Shown here piece after piece: positions 9,197 to 17,963 of a DNA stretch of 64,000 nucleotides. The first letter of the stretch is position 1. The number at the start of each line of letters is the position of its first letter. The DNA is taken from positions 124,001 to 188,000 of the forward strand of contig CAWBPR010000003.1 of NCBI GenBank assembly GCA_963790775.1. Direction: 5' to 3'. This DNA comes from JASJBU01 sp963790775 (GTDB taxonomy: Bacteria; Pseudomonadota; Gammaproteobacteria; Chromatiales; Chromatiaceae). The notes under the pieces were generated by a model. That model was not told the origin of the DNA, made no database searches, and saw nothing but the letters and a program-made list of their open reading frames with translations. The position numbers and the translations under genes are program-made.

Positions 9197-10726
9197 CTAC
9201 GCAACAGGATCGGTCGGTTCAAGATCAAGGGTCGGGGTGAGCCAGGTATGACCATAACGGGCCACCAGACGCTCGGCCGCCTCCGGTCCCCAGCCTCCCG
9301 CCGGATAGTTGGGGAAATCCGAGGCCGGGTTGGCCTCCCAGACCTCCAGCACCGGTTGCAGCAATTCCCAGGCGGCCCGCACCTGGTCGGCGCGCATGAA
9401 CAAGGTGGAGTCACCCTCCAGCAGATCCTGCAGCAGGGTCTCGTAGGCGCCCGGGGACGGCTTGCCGAACGCATCCTGATAGGCAAAGCGCATATCCACC
9501 GGGCGCAGGCGCAACGGCGAACCCGGCTCCTTGGCCATGAATTTGAGAATGATGCCTTCCTGCGGCTGGAGCTGTAGAACCAGCCGGACCGGTTGGGCAT
9601 TCAGCCCGGTGGCGGCGGGAAAGGCGTTATGCGGTACATCACGGAAGCGGATGGAAACCTCCGAGACAGTCTCGGCCAGACGCTTGCCGGTGCGCAGATA
9701 GAACGGCACATCCTGCCAGCGCCAGTTGTCGATCAGCAGACGCAGCGCTGCATAGGTCTCGCGGTTGGAATCCGGCGCTATCCCCGGCTCATCGCGGTAG
9801 CCAGTCACCCGATCCCCCCGATGCCAGCCCGCCGCATATTGTCCACGAACCGCGAACTGGGCGACGGCGTCGGTTGGAATCGACCGGCAGGCGCGCAGCA
9901 CGTCGAGCTTCTTGTTGCGGATATCCTCCGCGTCGTAGACGACCGGCGGTTCCATGGCGATCAGGCACATGATCTGCAGCAGATGGTTCTGCACCATATC
10001 GCGCAGCGCGCCGGCCTGTTCATAGTAGCCGGCGCGGTGTCCCACGCCCAGCGTCTCGGCCACGGTGATGGTCACATGATCGATATACCGGCGATTCCAG
10101 ATGGGCTCGAAGATCGGGTTGGCGAAGCGCATCGCCAGGATATTCTGTACCGTCTCCTTGCCCAGGAAATGATCGATGCGGTAGATCTGGCTTTCGCGGA
10201 AATGCGCCGCCAGAGTTTGATTGATGCGCTCGAAGGAATCCAGGTCACGTCCCAGAGGCTTCTCCACCACGATGCGCGCCCGCTGTCTGTCTCTGGCGAG
10301 CCCGGCGCCGGCCAGGCCACCCGCCACGGCGCCAAACAGGCTCGGTGGGATCGCCAGGTAGAAAACGATGGCTTCATCGTGATCGCCACGGGGCGCCGCA
10401 AGCAGTGCTTTCAGCCCCTGGTAGCCTTGCGCATCGTTCAGATCCATGGCAAGGGTGCGGATCGCGGCGGCAAAGCCACTCCACTGCTCCGTACTCGGTG
10501 CGCCGCGTCGGGAGAAGCGCTCGATGCCGTCGCGCAGCCGTGTGGCCAGTTTTGCATCATCCAGTTCCCGATCAATCCCGATGAGGCGGAAATCCTCCGG
10601 CAGCTGACGATCAAGGTAGAGATTGAACAGGGCTGGGACAACCAACCGCCAGGCCAGATCACCGGCGGCGCCGAACAGCACAAAGGTGGCCTTGTCCGGG
10701 AGGGAGGTAATCGGCTTTCCGCTCAT
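9197..10726 (-). CDS. zwf: Glucose-6-phosphate 1-dehydrogenase
   Basis: A 509-residue enzyme that oxidises glucose 6-phosphate to 6-phosphogluconolactone with NAD(P)+, the entry to the oxidative pentose phosphate pathway. Visible motifs are the nucleotide-binding FGAAGDLAWR near the N-terminus (about residues 18-27), VEKPLGRDL, the substrate and catalytic segment RIDHFLGKE, and FRDVPHN and YETLLQDLLEGD towards the C-terminus. Length is normal for the family (E. coli Zwf 491). An open frame extends upstream of 10726, but those residues are the degenerate tail of a transaldolase, so the start is taken at MSGKPIT. The tal remnant directly upstream suggests that tal-zwf was once an operon. Confidence 0.95.
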   Translation of the reverse strand: MSGKPITSLPDKATFVLFGAAGDLAWRLVVPALFNLYLDRQLPEDFRLIGIDRELDDAKLATRLRDGIERFSRRGAPSTEQWSGFAAAIRTLAMDLNDAQGYQGLKALLAAPRGDHDEAIVFYLAIPPSLFGAVAGGLAGAGLARDRQRARIVVEKPLGRDLDSFERINQTLAAHFRESQIYRIDHFLGKETVQNILAMRFANPIFEPIWNRRYIDHVTITVAETLGVGHRAGYYEQAGALRDMVQNHLLQIMCLIAMEPPVVYDAEDIRNKKLDVLRACRSIPTDAVAQFAVRGQYAAGWHRGDRVTGYRDEPGIAPDSNRETYAALRLLIDNWRWQDVPFYLRTGKRLAETVSEVSIRFRDVPHNAFPAATGLNAQPVRLVLQLQPQEGIILKFMAKEPGSPLRLRPVDMRFAYQDAFGKPSPGAYETLLQDLLEGDSTLFMRADQVRAAWELLQPVLEVWEANPASDFPNYPAGGWGPEAAERLVARYGHTWLTPTLDLEPTDPVA

Positions 10727-10744
10727 GTTCGCACCTTGATGTAT

Positions 10745-10850
10745 TAATCTGTCGAGTGTAGAGAGCCGCGTTCGATATGGGGCGACAAAGTACTTCAAGC
10801 CCCTTCTCCAGCTGCCCATCGATCTGCTGGAGATCGATACCTAGGTCGGC
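10745..10850 (-). pseudogene. tal: C-terminal remnant of transaldolase upstream of zwf
   Basis: Read on the minus strand, 10850 down to about 10815 gives ADLGIDLQQIDGQLE; after a frame break, GLKYFVAPYRTRLSTLDRL follows to about 10750. This aligns with the end of the larger transaldolase fragment at 29732-30322 (ADLGIELQQIDDQLEEEGIEKFVSPYHKLL). Only the last 35 or so residues remain, with an internal frame break, so it is a dead fragment sitting immediately in front of zwf. Confidence 0.7.
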
Positions 10851-10894
10851 CGGGCCGACCTTCGCTGGAGTTTATACATGATCATCCATAAAGA

Positions 10895-10960
10895 GAAACG
10901 CCCTTACGGCAAAGCGCATATCCAGCGGATGGAGGCACAACGGTGAACCAGGCTGTTCGC
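10895..10960 (-). pseudogene. Short zwf fragment (degenerate duplicate)
   Basis: On the minus strand this reads EQPGSPLCLHPLDMRFA, closely matching EPGSPLRLRPVDMRFA inside the intact zwf (about 9485-9535). It is flanked by unrelated sequence and followed by a stop. It looks like a relic of a second zwf copy that preceded the tal remnant, implying a past duplication or rearrangement of a zwf-tal block. Confidence 0.55.
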
Positions 10961-11094
10961 TGAAGAATCAGGGATAAAGTCTGCGAAAATGCTGTCCACG
11001 AGTGGGGTATGCTTAGGCTGTTCAATTTGACAGGATGACAGCGGCTTGCCGGCTCGCCACCCGCGCCCGCCAATACAAGATGCAACTCTGATAA

Positions 11095-11977
11095 ATGTCC
11101 CAGCCCCCGGTAACCCAGAGCAAGACGGACTTTATGAATCAACTCGACACCTGGACGAACACGGTCGCACAAAGCTTCGATGAATTTCTCACCGTGCTTG
11201 GCGCTTATCTGCCAAACCTGCTCGGAGCGCTGGCCGCATTGTTCGGCGGCTGGCTGCTGGCGCGCGGCGCACGGGCGCTGATCCTGCGCCTCGGGCAGGG
11301 GTATGAGCGGCTTGCCGTCCGCCTGGGCTGGCATCACCAGACCCATCGTCCGCCGATGCAGCATTCGCCTTTGGACCTGCTCTCCTGGATGCCTCTACTG
11401 GCTGGTGCTGCTGTTCGCATTGACCATGGCCGCCGATATCCTTGGCATGCCCGGACTGGCAACCTGGCTCGGCAAGCTATTGTCGATATTACCTTCACTA
11501 TTCGGGGCCGGTGCAATCTTTCTGGTCGGATACCTCCTTGCCAGCATCCTGCGCGAAGCGATAATTGGCGCACACGCCGTCCGCAAGCGTTCCCAGGACA
11601 TGCTTATGGCGCGCCTGGTGCACGGTCTGGTGGTCGCTGTCAGTGCGGTAATCGCACTGGGTCACCTCGGTATCGACGTGAGCCTGCTTGCAATACTGAT
11701 CGTCGTCGCGTTCGCCGCTCTGGCGGGGGCTTTCGGACTTGCTTTCGGCTTCGGCGCACGCAACACAGTCGGCAACATGATCGCCGCGCATTATCTGCGT
11801 CGAATCTACCCGGTTGGCGCGCGTGTCCAGCTTGGCAATACGCAAGGTGAAGTGGTCGATTTCACGCCAACCGCCGTATTAGTGGAAACCGACAATGGGA
11901 TCGCGATGATTCCCGCACACCTGTTCGAAGACAATATTTCCCTGAATCCAAACATTGATGGTGAAACACAGGAGTGA
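11095..11977 (+). CDS. MscS-family mechanosensitive ion channel (one frame break)
   Basis: A small-conductance mechanosensitive channel-like membrane protein that would release solutes on hypo-osmotic shock. The N-terminal part (LGAYLPNLLGALAALFGGWLLARGARAL) is one helix. After a break near 11390 the frame changes and continues LYWLVLLFALTMAADILG, with several further helices and a C-terminal pore-lining and beta-domain stretch, AFGLAFGFGARNTVGNMIAAHYLRRIYPVGARVQLG, followed by VVDFTPTAVLVETDNGIAMIP. These are typical conserved-TM-helix / MscS features. The start could be ATG 11095 or 11134; neither has a strong ribosome site. About 290 residues in all. It ends 7 bases before the MgtE-N/CBS gene start. 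Confidence 0.72.
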
Positions 11978-11984
11978 TCGAACC

Positions 11985-12852
11985 ATGTCCGAACCGCAAC
12001 TCGGCCCCCTCGCTCTCGCCTATCTCGCCCAATATCCCCTGGAGGCCGCGCAGCTACTGCCCGCCAGCGATGTCCAGGACTGTCGCCAATCTACTGGCAG
12101 AATCTATACCTTCGTTACGCGCTGAGCAGGTTGGGGCAGTACTGGCCGCACTGCCGACATCCAGTGGAGCGGACATTCTCGCGCTACTGCCCGCCGACAT
12201 CGCGGCGGCTGTATTACCAACGCTTTCAATAGACGAGATTGCGGAAATCATTACACCCCTGTCCTCGGTAACGACCAGGCGTCTATTATCCACGCTGCGG
12301 CCGGCGGAATTGGCGGCGGTGCGACGCACCCGGAGTTACGCTCCTGACAGCGTGGGTAAACACATGCAGACCCGCACCATCGTCCTGCCCAAGGGCATCA
12401 GCGTCGCTGAGGCGAGGACTAAGCTGCCCACAGACAGCGAGAATGGACCCGCGGTGGCATTCATCCTGGACGGCCGGCGACATATCAGGGGAATCGTGCC
12501 ACTCCACAAGATCGCCGCTGCCAGCAACGAAACCAGTCTGGATTCCCTGATCCAGCCGGCGCCGCCAACCATCAAGGCAAGCCAGCACCTGAATGAAGTC
12601 CGGGAACTGCCATTCTGGCGAGAACACAGGTATGTGCCCGTAGTCGGTGTGCAAAACCGCTTTCTCGGCGTCCTCGAACGCGCCGATATGTTCGAGGCTT
12701 CCCTTGATGCAAATACCCATGTGCAGGATCCCGACACCGACCCGATCGACATCCTGCTCGCTATCGCGGAGACGGTCTGGATTCCTCTGGCGCGTCTGTT
12801 TGGCACAGCAGCCAGGCCCCTGCACCCTTATCACCGTTCCGAAGATCGATAA
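11985..12852 (+). CDS. Soluble MgtE-N plus CBS-pair protein (one frame break)
   Basis: A protein of about 290 residues made of an MgtE intracellular N-domain (helical repeats, LLAESIPSLRAEQVGAVLAALP and following) and two CBS motifs (one around SVGKHMQTRTIVLPKGISVAEA, one near the C-terminus), with no membrane helices. ATG 11985 has AGGAG ten bases upstream and starts well (LGPLALAYLAQYPLEAAQLLP), but that frame is lost near 12076-12083 and the rest is read in a second frame. It is 1 base upstream of mgtE. In MgtE these domains sense cytosolic Mg2+ and gate the pore, so a separate soluble copy could regulate or assemble with the transporter; that is inference. Confidence 0.7.
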
Positions 12853-12853
12853 A

Positions 12854-14182
12854 ATGACCAGTCACATTGATCTGGAAGCCGCGCTGACGCGCGAGTTCAT
12901 CACCAAACACCCGGCCGGGGCAGCCAAGCTGCTCGATAAAATGGAGCCGCACGCAGCAACCTCCCTGCTCGCGCCGCTTCCGGCCGAGTTGATCACTCCG
13001 GTCTGGGAAAGCCTGTTGCCGGATATCGGTCGTCAGATGCTGCTGGTTTCCGAACCCGCCCTGGCGCGCAAGGTTCTCAACCGTATGCAGCCACCTCAGG
13101 CGGTCACCCTGTTATCGGGTATGGAAGAGAGCCAGCGAGAATCCCTGCTCACTGCATTGAGCAATGTTGCGCAGCACGATTTGCGCCGCCTGCTTACTTA
13201 TCCCGTCAATTCCGCCGGGGCTTTGATGGATCCCCGGGTGCTCACGCTCAGGCCGCAGCTTAGCGTCGCTGAGGCGCTCGAACAGCTCCGCCGCGACCAG
13301 CATCACCGGCGCGTGGTGCGCGGCCGGCGCATCCTGTATGTCGTCGACGATGAACGCCGCCTGACCGGCCTGATTGAATTGCAGGATCTTGCCCTTGCAG
13401 CGCCGGGGGATACCCTGGCCGGGCTGATCGGACCGGTAATCGCAGTGGTGGATACGCTGGCAGACAGGAACGAAATAGTCGCCATTCTCGAGAACCACCG
13501 CTTGAGCAGTCTGCCGGTGGTCGATGCGGATGGCCACCTGGTCGGTGTGGTGCGCCAGGAGCAATTACTGCGCGCAGCACGCGAGGATGCAGTCACCGAT
13601 CTGCAAACCCTGTTTGGCGCAAGCGCCGACGAACGCGCCTTGTCACCGGTGTGGTTCACTATCCGCAAGCGTCTGCCCTGGCTGCAGATCAATCTGTTAA
13701 CGGCTTTTCTGGCCGCCTCCGTGGTCGGGTTGTTTGAAGACACCATCGCACGCTTCACTGCCCTCGCAATATTGTTGCCGGTAGTCGCCGGTCAGTCAGG
13801 TAATACCGGCGCCCAGGCGCTGGCGGTGGTGATCCGCAGCCTGGCGCTGCGCGAGGTGCGGCTGATGCAGTGGGGAGTAGTGTTGCGCAAGGAACTGCTG
13901 GTCGGATTCGTCAACGGCCTAGGAATAGCTGCAACCACCTGCATCGGGGTCTATATCTGGTCGGGTTCACCGGGGCTGGTGCTGGTGATCGGCATCTCGA
14001 TGATCGCCTCGATGGTGATTGCCGGAATCGCCGGTGCGGGGGTACCCATTGTGTTGACCCTGATGCGTCTTGATCCCGCGCAGTCATCATCGATCGTGCT
14101 TACCACCGTTACCGATGTCGCGGGATTCTTCAGTTTTCTCGGTATCGCAACCCTGTTGGCGGATCTGTTGGTCACCACCTGA
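12854..14182 (+). CDS. mgtE: MgtE-family magnesium transporter
   Basis: A 442-residue Mg2+ channel/transporter of the inner membrane. Order: N-domain of helical repeats (residues 1 to about 130), a CBS pair (about 133-255, with SSLPVVDADGHLVGVV), then the membrane domain with five helices containing VVAGQSGNTGAQALAVVIRSLALREV, the signature of the MgtE pore, and IAGAGVPIVLTLMRLDPAQSSSIVLTTVTDVAGFF at the end. The start is ATG 12854, one base after the stop of the soluble MgtE-N/CBS protein; an open frame runs farther upstream but only as a shadow of that gene. Expression is probably coupled to its upstream partner. Confidence 0.93.
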   Translation: MTSHIDLEAALTREFITKHPAGAAKLLDKMEPHAATSLLAPLPAELITPVWESLLPDIGRQMLLVSEPALARKVLNRMQPPQAVTLLSGMEESQRESLLTALSNVAQHDLRRLLTYPVNSAGALMDPRVLTLRPQLSVAEALEQLRRDQHHRRVVRGRRILYVVDDERRLTGLIELQDLALAAPGDTLAGLIGPVIAVVDTLADRNEIVAILENHRLSSLPVVDADGHLVGVVRQEQLLRAAREDAVTDLQTLFGASADERALSPVWFTIRKRLPWLQINLLTAFLAASVVGLFEDTIARFTALAILLPVVAGQSGNTGAQALAVVIRSLALREVRLMQWGVVLRKELLVGFVNGLGIAATTCIGVYIWSGSPGLVLVIGISMIASMVIAGIAGAGVPIVLTLMRLDPAQSSSIVLTTVTDVAGFFSFLGIATLLADLLVTT

Positions 14183-14190
14183 ATCGCATC

Positions 14191-15392
14191 ATGAATATCG
14201 AGCTTGGAACCCTGCCCAGCCTGATTGTCGCGATCTCGATTCTGTTCGCCGGCTATCTGCTGGTGGCGCGCATTTCGGTGCTTGATCATTACAACATCCC
14301 GGTGCCGGTGGCCGGCGGCATCCTGTTTGCCATTGTATTCGCCCTGATCTATACGCAGACCCCCTTGCGCCTGGCATTCAACACCGACTTGCGGTCGTTC
14401 TTCATGATGGCGTTCTTCACCACCGTGGGGCTCGGCGCGGATCTCGCCCAACTGCGTCAGGGCGGCAAGAACCTGCTGCGTCTGCTGATCGTGGTGGTGG
14501 TATTTCTGGCGGTACAGAACGCGGTCGGCTCCGGCATGGCGTTCCTGCTCGATCTGCATCCCGTCCCTCGGACTGCTGGCGGGATCGATCACCCTCTCGG
14601 GGGGACATGGCACCGGGGCGGCCTATGCGGAGCGTTTCGCGGCGGTGCAGAATCTGCACGGGGTCATGGAGCTGACCCTGGCAAGCGCAACCTTTGGCCT
14701 GGTGATCGGGGGGCTGATCGGCGGCCCGGTAGCGCAGTTCCTGATCGTCCGTCACCGCCTGGGTGCTGCAGCGGCGGAGGCGTCGACCGCACAAGCGGAA
14801 ACGGCGGCCGGTGAGACCCTGAACACCACGGAGTGTGCTGGAAACCCTGTTGCTGATCCTGATCGGCGTGGTCGCCGGCGAGGCCCTCTCAAGACTCTTC
14901 GAAGGGGCCCCGGTGACCCTGCCCTCGTTCATCTGGGCGCTGTTCGTCGGCGTGCTGTTGCGCAACATCCTCGGTGCGTTGCGTTTCTACCGGGTGCATG
15001 CACAGAGCCTGGACCTGCTCGGCTCGCTGTCGCTGTGGATCGCCCTGGCGCTGGCGTTCATGGGGCTGAAGCTGTGGGAGCTGATCGGCCTGGCGGGCCC
15101 GCTGCTGGCCATCATGATCGCCCAGACCCTGACGATGATCCTGTTTGCGGTCTTCGTGACCTTCCGCATTATGGGTTCAAATTATGATGCTGCCGTGATG
15201 GCAGGCGGTCATTGCGGCTTCGGCATGGGCGCCACGCCTACCGCCATCGCCAACATGCAGGCGGTGACCGGACGTTACGGCGCTTCCCCTCAGGCCTTCA
15301 TTGTTATCCCGTTGATCGGCGCATTTTTTGTCGATCTGGCGAATGCGCTGGTGATCCAGGGCTATCTGTCCCTGCCGATCCACGGTTTCTGA
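14191..15392 (+). CDS. gltS: GltS-type sodium/glutamate symporter (two frame breaks)
   Basis: A GltS-family secondary transporter of about 400 residues (E. coli GltS 401) that would import glutamate or a related acid with Na+. The three frames join smoothly: MNIELGTLPSLIVAISILFAG... up to about 14570; then SLGLLAGSITLSGGHGTGAAYA, the family's SGGHGTGAA reentrant motif, up to about 14830; then VLETLLLILIGVVAG to the end, including the second GGHCGFGMGATPTAIANMQAV motif. Both conserved reentrant loops are intact, so the frame breaks look like sequence errors rather than decay. It directly precedes a TAXI-type solute receptor and follows mgtE by 8 bases. Confidence 0.8.
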
Positions 15393-15429
15393 GGCCTGCC
15401 GTGATCATGCTGAGAGGGAACAACTGCCT

Positions 15430-16891
15430 ATGAACCGACGACTCCCAGCGCTGCTCTGCATCACTTTGCTGGCGCTGCTCAGTGCTTGTGCGCGCGGCCC
15501 GGATGGCCCGACTCTGCAGGCGGAACTCACAGAAACTCTGCAACAGGATTTCAAGCCCGACCTGTTCGAGCTGGTCTCGTTGAGGCGCATGGGCAGCGCG
15601 CCGCGCAAGGAGGCGGAGACCGGCGACCAGCGCCTGATCGTCTATTTCAACACCCAATTGCGCTTCCGCGAGGCGCATGACCTGACTGCCTGGGACGGGC
15701 TGAACGGCGCTTCCCTGGCCTTCCTGCTCGGCGCTTCCGAGAGCGGCATCCAGGGCATCCGCAGCGGCGGCAACAGCGCCGGCGACATCCTGCAGGTACA
15801 CGGCAGCCGCGCCTATGCCCTGCGCAGTGGTGAGTGGCGTCCGATGCCCCTCAGCCGCACTGCTCTCACCACAGCAGATGCCGGCGCCCAGTCCAGCAAA
15901 CTGATCGAGGATCTCAACCAACTGGCGGAACGCTCCGCGGGCCGGCTCGGCGCCGAGCAGGCACATCGTCGAGCGGGAGCTGGGCGAAGCGAAGCGGCGC
16001 ATCGAACGGGAACTGGACAAGCTCAGCGAGATCTACGCTGCCGCCAGCGGCCCTTCTCAGGGCGCCTATCACCTGTACCTGCAGGCGCTGGAGCGCAATG
16101 CGAACAAGACCGGCATCCTGCTGCGGGGCTACGAGACCCAGGGCAGCGTGGAGAACTGCCTGCTGGTGCAATCCGGCGCGGTGGATATCGGCATCGTGCA
16201 GAGCAATATCGCCGCCCTCGCCCTCAGTGGCGAAGGTCCGTTTAAATCACGTGGCAAGCAGCCGGACCTTACCGTCGTCTCGGCCTTGTTCCCGGAGTAT
16301 CTGCAGCTGGTGGTGCGCGCGGGTACGGGCATCCAGAATCTGCAGGGGCTGCGCGGCAAACGCATTGATATCGGTCTGCCGGAGTCCGGCAGCCGGGTCG
16401 ATGCGCTGCGGGTGCTGGACGCGGCGGGCCTGCGCCTGCAGGACTTCGCGGAGATCCGCGAGCAGGGCCTGAATGGTGCGGTGGCCGCGCTGCACAAGGG
16501 TGAGCTGGATGGTTTTTTCACCACCCTGCAGGCCCCGGGACAGGCCCTGCAGGACATCCTCGCCCCGGGCGAGGCGCAGCTTCTGTCGCTCTCCCCCGAG
16601 GTGCAGCGCAAGGTGATGGAACAGCATGCCGTATACCGGGCCGCACTGCTGCCCGCCAATACCTATCCGGGTCAGACAGCACCGATCGCCAGCCTGGGCG
16701 TGACCGCCATGCTCATCGCCCGACGGGACCTGCCGGATGCCAGAGTGGAACAGCTTCTCGAAGGTTTATTCAAATCAGTCGAAGTGGTCGCCCAGGACAA
16801 TCTGCGGGTCGGTCTGCTCTCGCCCCACACCGCAACCGAAGGGGTGACCCTGCCCCTGCATCCGGCGGCCAAACGATTTCTCAAGCGGTAG
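15430..16891 (+). CDS. TAXI-family (TRAP-type) solute-binding lipoprotein (one frame break)
   Basis: About 485 residues. It begins with a lipoprotein signal (MNRRLPALL...LLSAC, lipobox Cys about residue 18) and an N-terminal region of about 170 residues with no clear family. After a break near 15955-15962 the second frame carries a TRAP-transporter TAXI receptor domain: SQGAYHLYLQAL, NCLLVQSGAVDIGIVQSNIAALAL, LRGKRIDIGLPESGSRVDALRVL and LNGAVAALHKGELDGFFTT. TAXI receptors normally pair with DctQM-type membrane subunits; none is seen here, and the neighbour is GltS, 37 bases upstream. A receptor working with a GltS-type carrier is an inference from position. Confidence 0.75.
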
Positions 16892-17270
16892 GTTTTTTAT
16901 GCCAAAACAATCCAATGCGATAAACCACAGCATTCCTCATCCCGGTTATCAGTTTTACGGTTGATTTAGCCGCCCAAGTGGGTTAGAAATATCCCCTACC
17001 CGCCTATCAAGGAAGTTTTATTGTCATGGAGAAGACACACACGAAGACCCTGGAAGATCAGGACCTGCCTCAGTCGAAAAATACTAATAATAAATTCGGT
17101 TCTCTTAACAAATCTCAGCCAGGTATCTCGGCGCTTATTCCATGGCAGAATTCACGCTTCAATATTTGTCGTTTTATGACAATGGACATGATTGAAATCA
17201 AACAGTTGGATTCAGGAATGCGGGGTTATACCCCAGATTTGGGGTCTATTTATAGTTATATGCCTTGGGC
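16892..17270. other. Intergenic region before the hicAB cassette
   Basis: About 380 bases of lower GC content than the genes upstream. An 82-codon open frame at 17026-17274 has no recognisable domain. A small inverted repeat, ACCCCAGATTTGGGGT, lies at about 17229-17244. The drop in GC marks the start of the accessory island. Confidence 0.4.
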
Positions 17271-17298
17271 TTGACATGGTACCAATAAATGGTACTAT
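17271..17298 (+). promoter_or_regulatory. hicA promoter with overlapping repeat operator
   Basis: TTGACA at 17271-17276, a 16-base spacer and TACTAT at 17293-17298 form a near-consensus sigma-70 promoter. The heptamer ATGGTAC occurs twice in the same orientation (17276-17282 and 17289-17295) across the promoter and is a likely HicB operator. The -10 box ends only 6 bases before the hicA ATG (17305), so the transcript should be leaderless or nearly so. Confidence 0.6.
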
Positions 17299-17304
17299 TT
17301 TTCT

Positions 17305-17559
17305 ATGAATCGCAAGCATCAGAAAACGCTAGAACAAATCTACAAACGACCCACTAGCGGCAATATTCAATGGACGGATATTGAGTCTCTGTTCAAAGCA
17401 CTGGGTGCGGATGTATCAGAAAGAGCAGGTTCCAGGGTAGCCATAGTGCTATTCAACGAAGTCCGTGTATTTCACAGGCCACACCCATCCCCGAATACTG
17501 ATAAAGGAGCGATAGCCAGTATTCGCAAATGGTTAGAGTTATATGAGGTAACTCCATGA
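17305..17559 (+). CDS. hicA: HicA-family mRNA interferase toxin
   Basis: An 84-residue toxin of a type II toxin-antitoxin pair; HicA proteins are small double-stranded-RNA-binding-fold ribonucleases that cut mRNA. The C-terminal half carries the family block ERAGSRVAIVLFNEVRVFHRPHP, where the His in RPHP is in the usual position for the conserved catalytic histidine, followed by KGAIASIRKWLE. It overlaps the antitoxin start by 4 bases (ATGA). The gene lies directly behind a strong promoter and in front of an attC-like site, the arrangement of toxin-antitoxin cassettes in chromosomal integrons. Confidence 0.85.
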   Translation: MNRKHQKTLEQIYKRPTSGNIQWTDIESLFKALGADVSERAGSRVAIVLFNEVRVFHRPHPSPNTDKGAIASIRKWLELYEVTP

Positions 17560-17888
17560 ATATGATGGAAGTCGATGGTTACAAGGCAAAGATCGAGTAC
17601 GATCCTGAGCTTGATCAATTTCGAGGAGAGATTCTCGGATTGAATGGGAGCGCGGATTTTTATGGTAAAAGCCCTGCAAGCCTTCGAAAGGAGTTTAAAA
17701 ACTCGTTGAAGGTGTATCTGGAGGTTTGCGAAGAAAAGGGGATTACCCCAACGAAAGAGTATTCGGGTAAGTTTAATCTCAGGATACCCCCTAGGTTGCA
17801 TAGCGAAATTGCAGCGAGAGCAACAACTGCTGGTAAAAGCATCAATCAGTGGGTATCTGAAATTCTCAATCGTTCAATACATGATTAA
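17556..17888 (+). CDS. hicB: HicB-family antitoxin
   Basis: A 110-residue antitoxin. The N-terminal part (YKAKIEYDPELDQFRGEILGLNG, then FYGKSPASLRKEFKNSLKVYLEVCEEKG) is the partial RNase H-like HicB fold that covers the toxin. The C-terminal part (SGKFNLRIPPRLHSEIAARATTAGKSINQWVSEIL) is a ribbon-helix-helix DNA-binding domain, which would bind the repeats in the hicA promoter and autoregulate. It is translationally coupled to hicA. Its stop codon is followed within about 5 bases by an attC-like site. Confidence 0.85.
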   Translation: MNMMEVDGYKAKIEYDPELDQFRGEILGLNGSADFYGKSPASLRKEFKNSLKVYLEVCEEKGITPTKEYSGKFNLRIPPRLHSEIAARATTAGKSINQWVSEILNRSIHD

Positions 17889-17889
17889 A

Positions 17890-17955
17890 GCGGCATATAA
17901 CCAGGCGCTGCAGCCGACCGCTAAACGCGGCGGCTGAGCGCAACGTTATACCGCA
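17890..17955 (+). repeat. attC-like (59-base element) recombination site of an integron cassette
   Basis: An imperfect palindrome that begins with ATATAAC (17895-17901) and ends with GTTATAC (17945-17951), which resemble the R'' and R' core sites. The inner arms GCGCTGCAGCCGACCGC and GCGGCGGCTGAGCGC pair except for two unpaired bases in the 5' arm, matching the extrahelical bases that orient attC folding, around a TAAAC loop. It closes the hicAB cassette and precedes the next cassette gene by only about 9 bases. Confidence 0.65.
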
Positions 17956-17963
17956 ATAGGGAA

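Noticed and set aside
9593..10747. 384-codon open frame on the plus strand opposite zwf
   Set aside because: It is a GC-driven shadow of zwf; the translation has no domain and zwf on the other strand is unmistakable.
11974..11984. In-frame upstream start for the MgtE-N/CBS gene in the second frame
   Set aside because: The residues before the break in that frame (rich in Pro, Ser) do not match the domain, while the frame from ATG 11985 does and has AGGAG upstream.
17026..17274. 82-codon open frame before hicA
   Set aside because: No family resemblance, and it runs into the -35 box of hicA.
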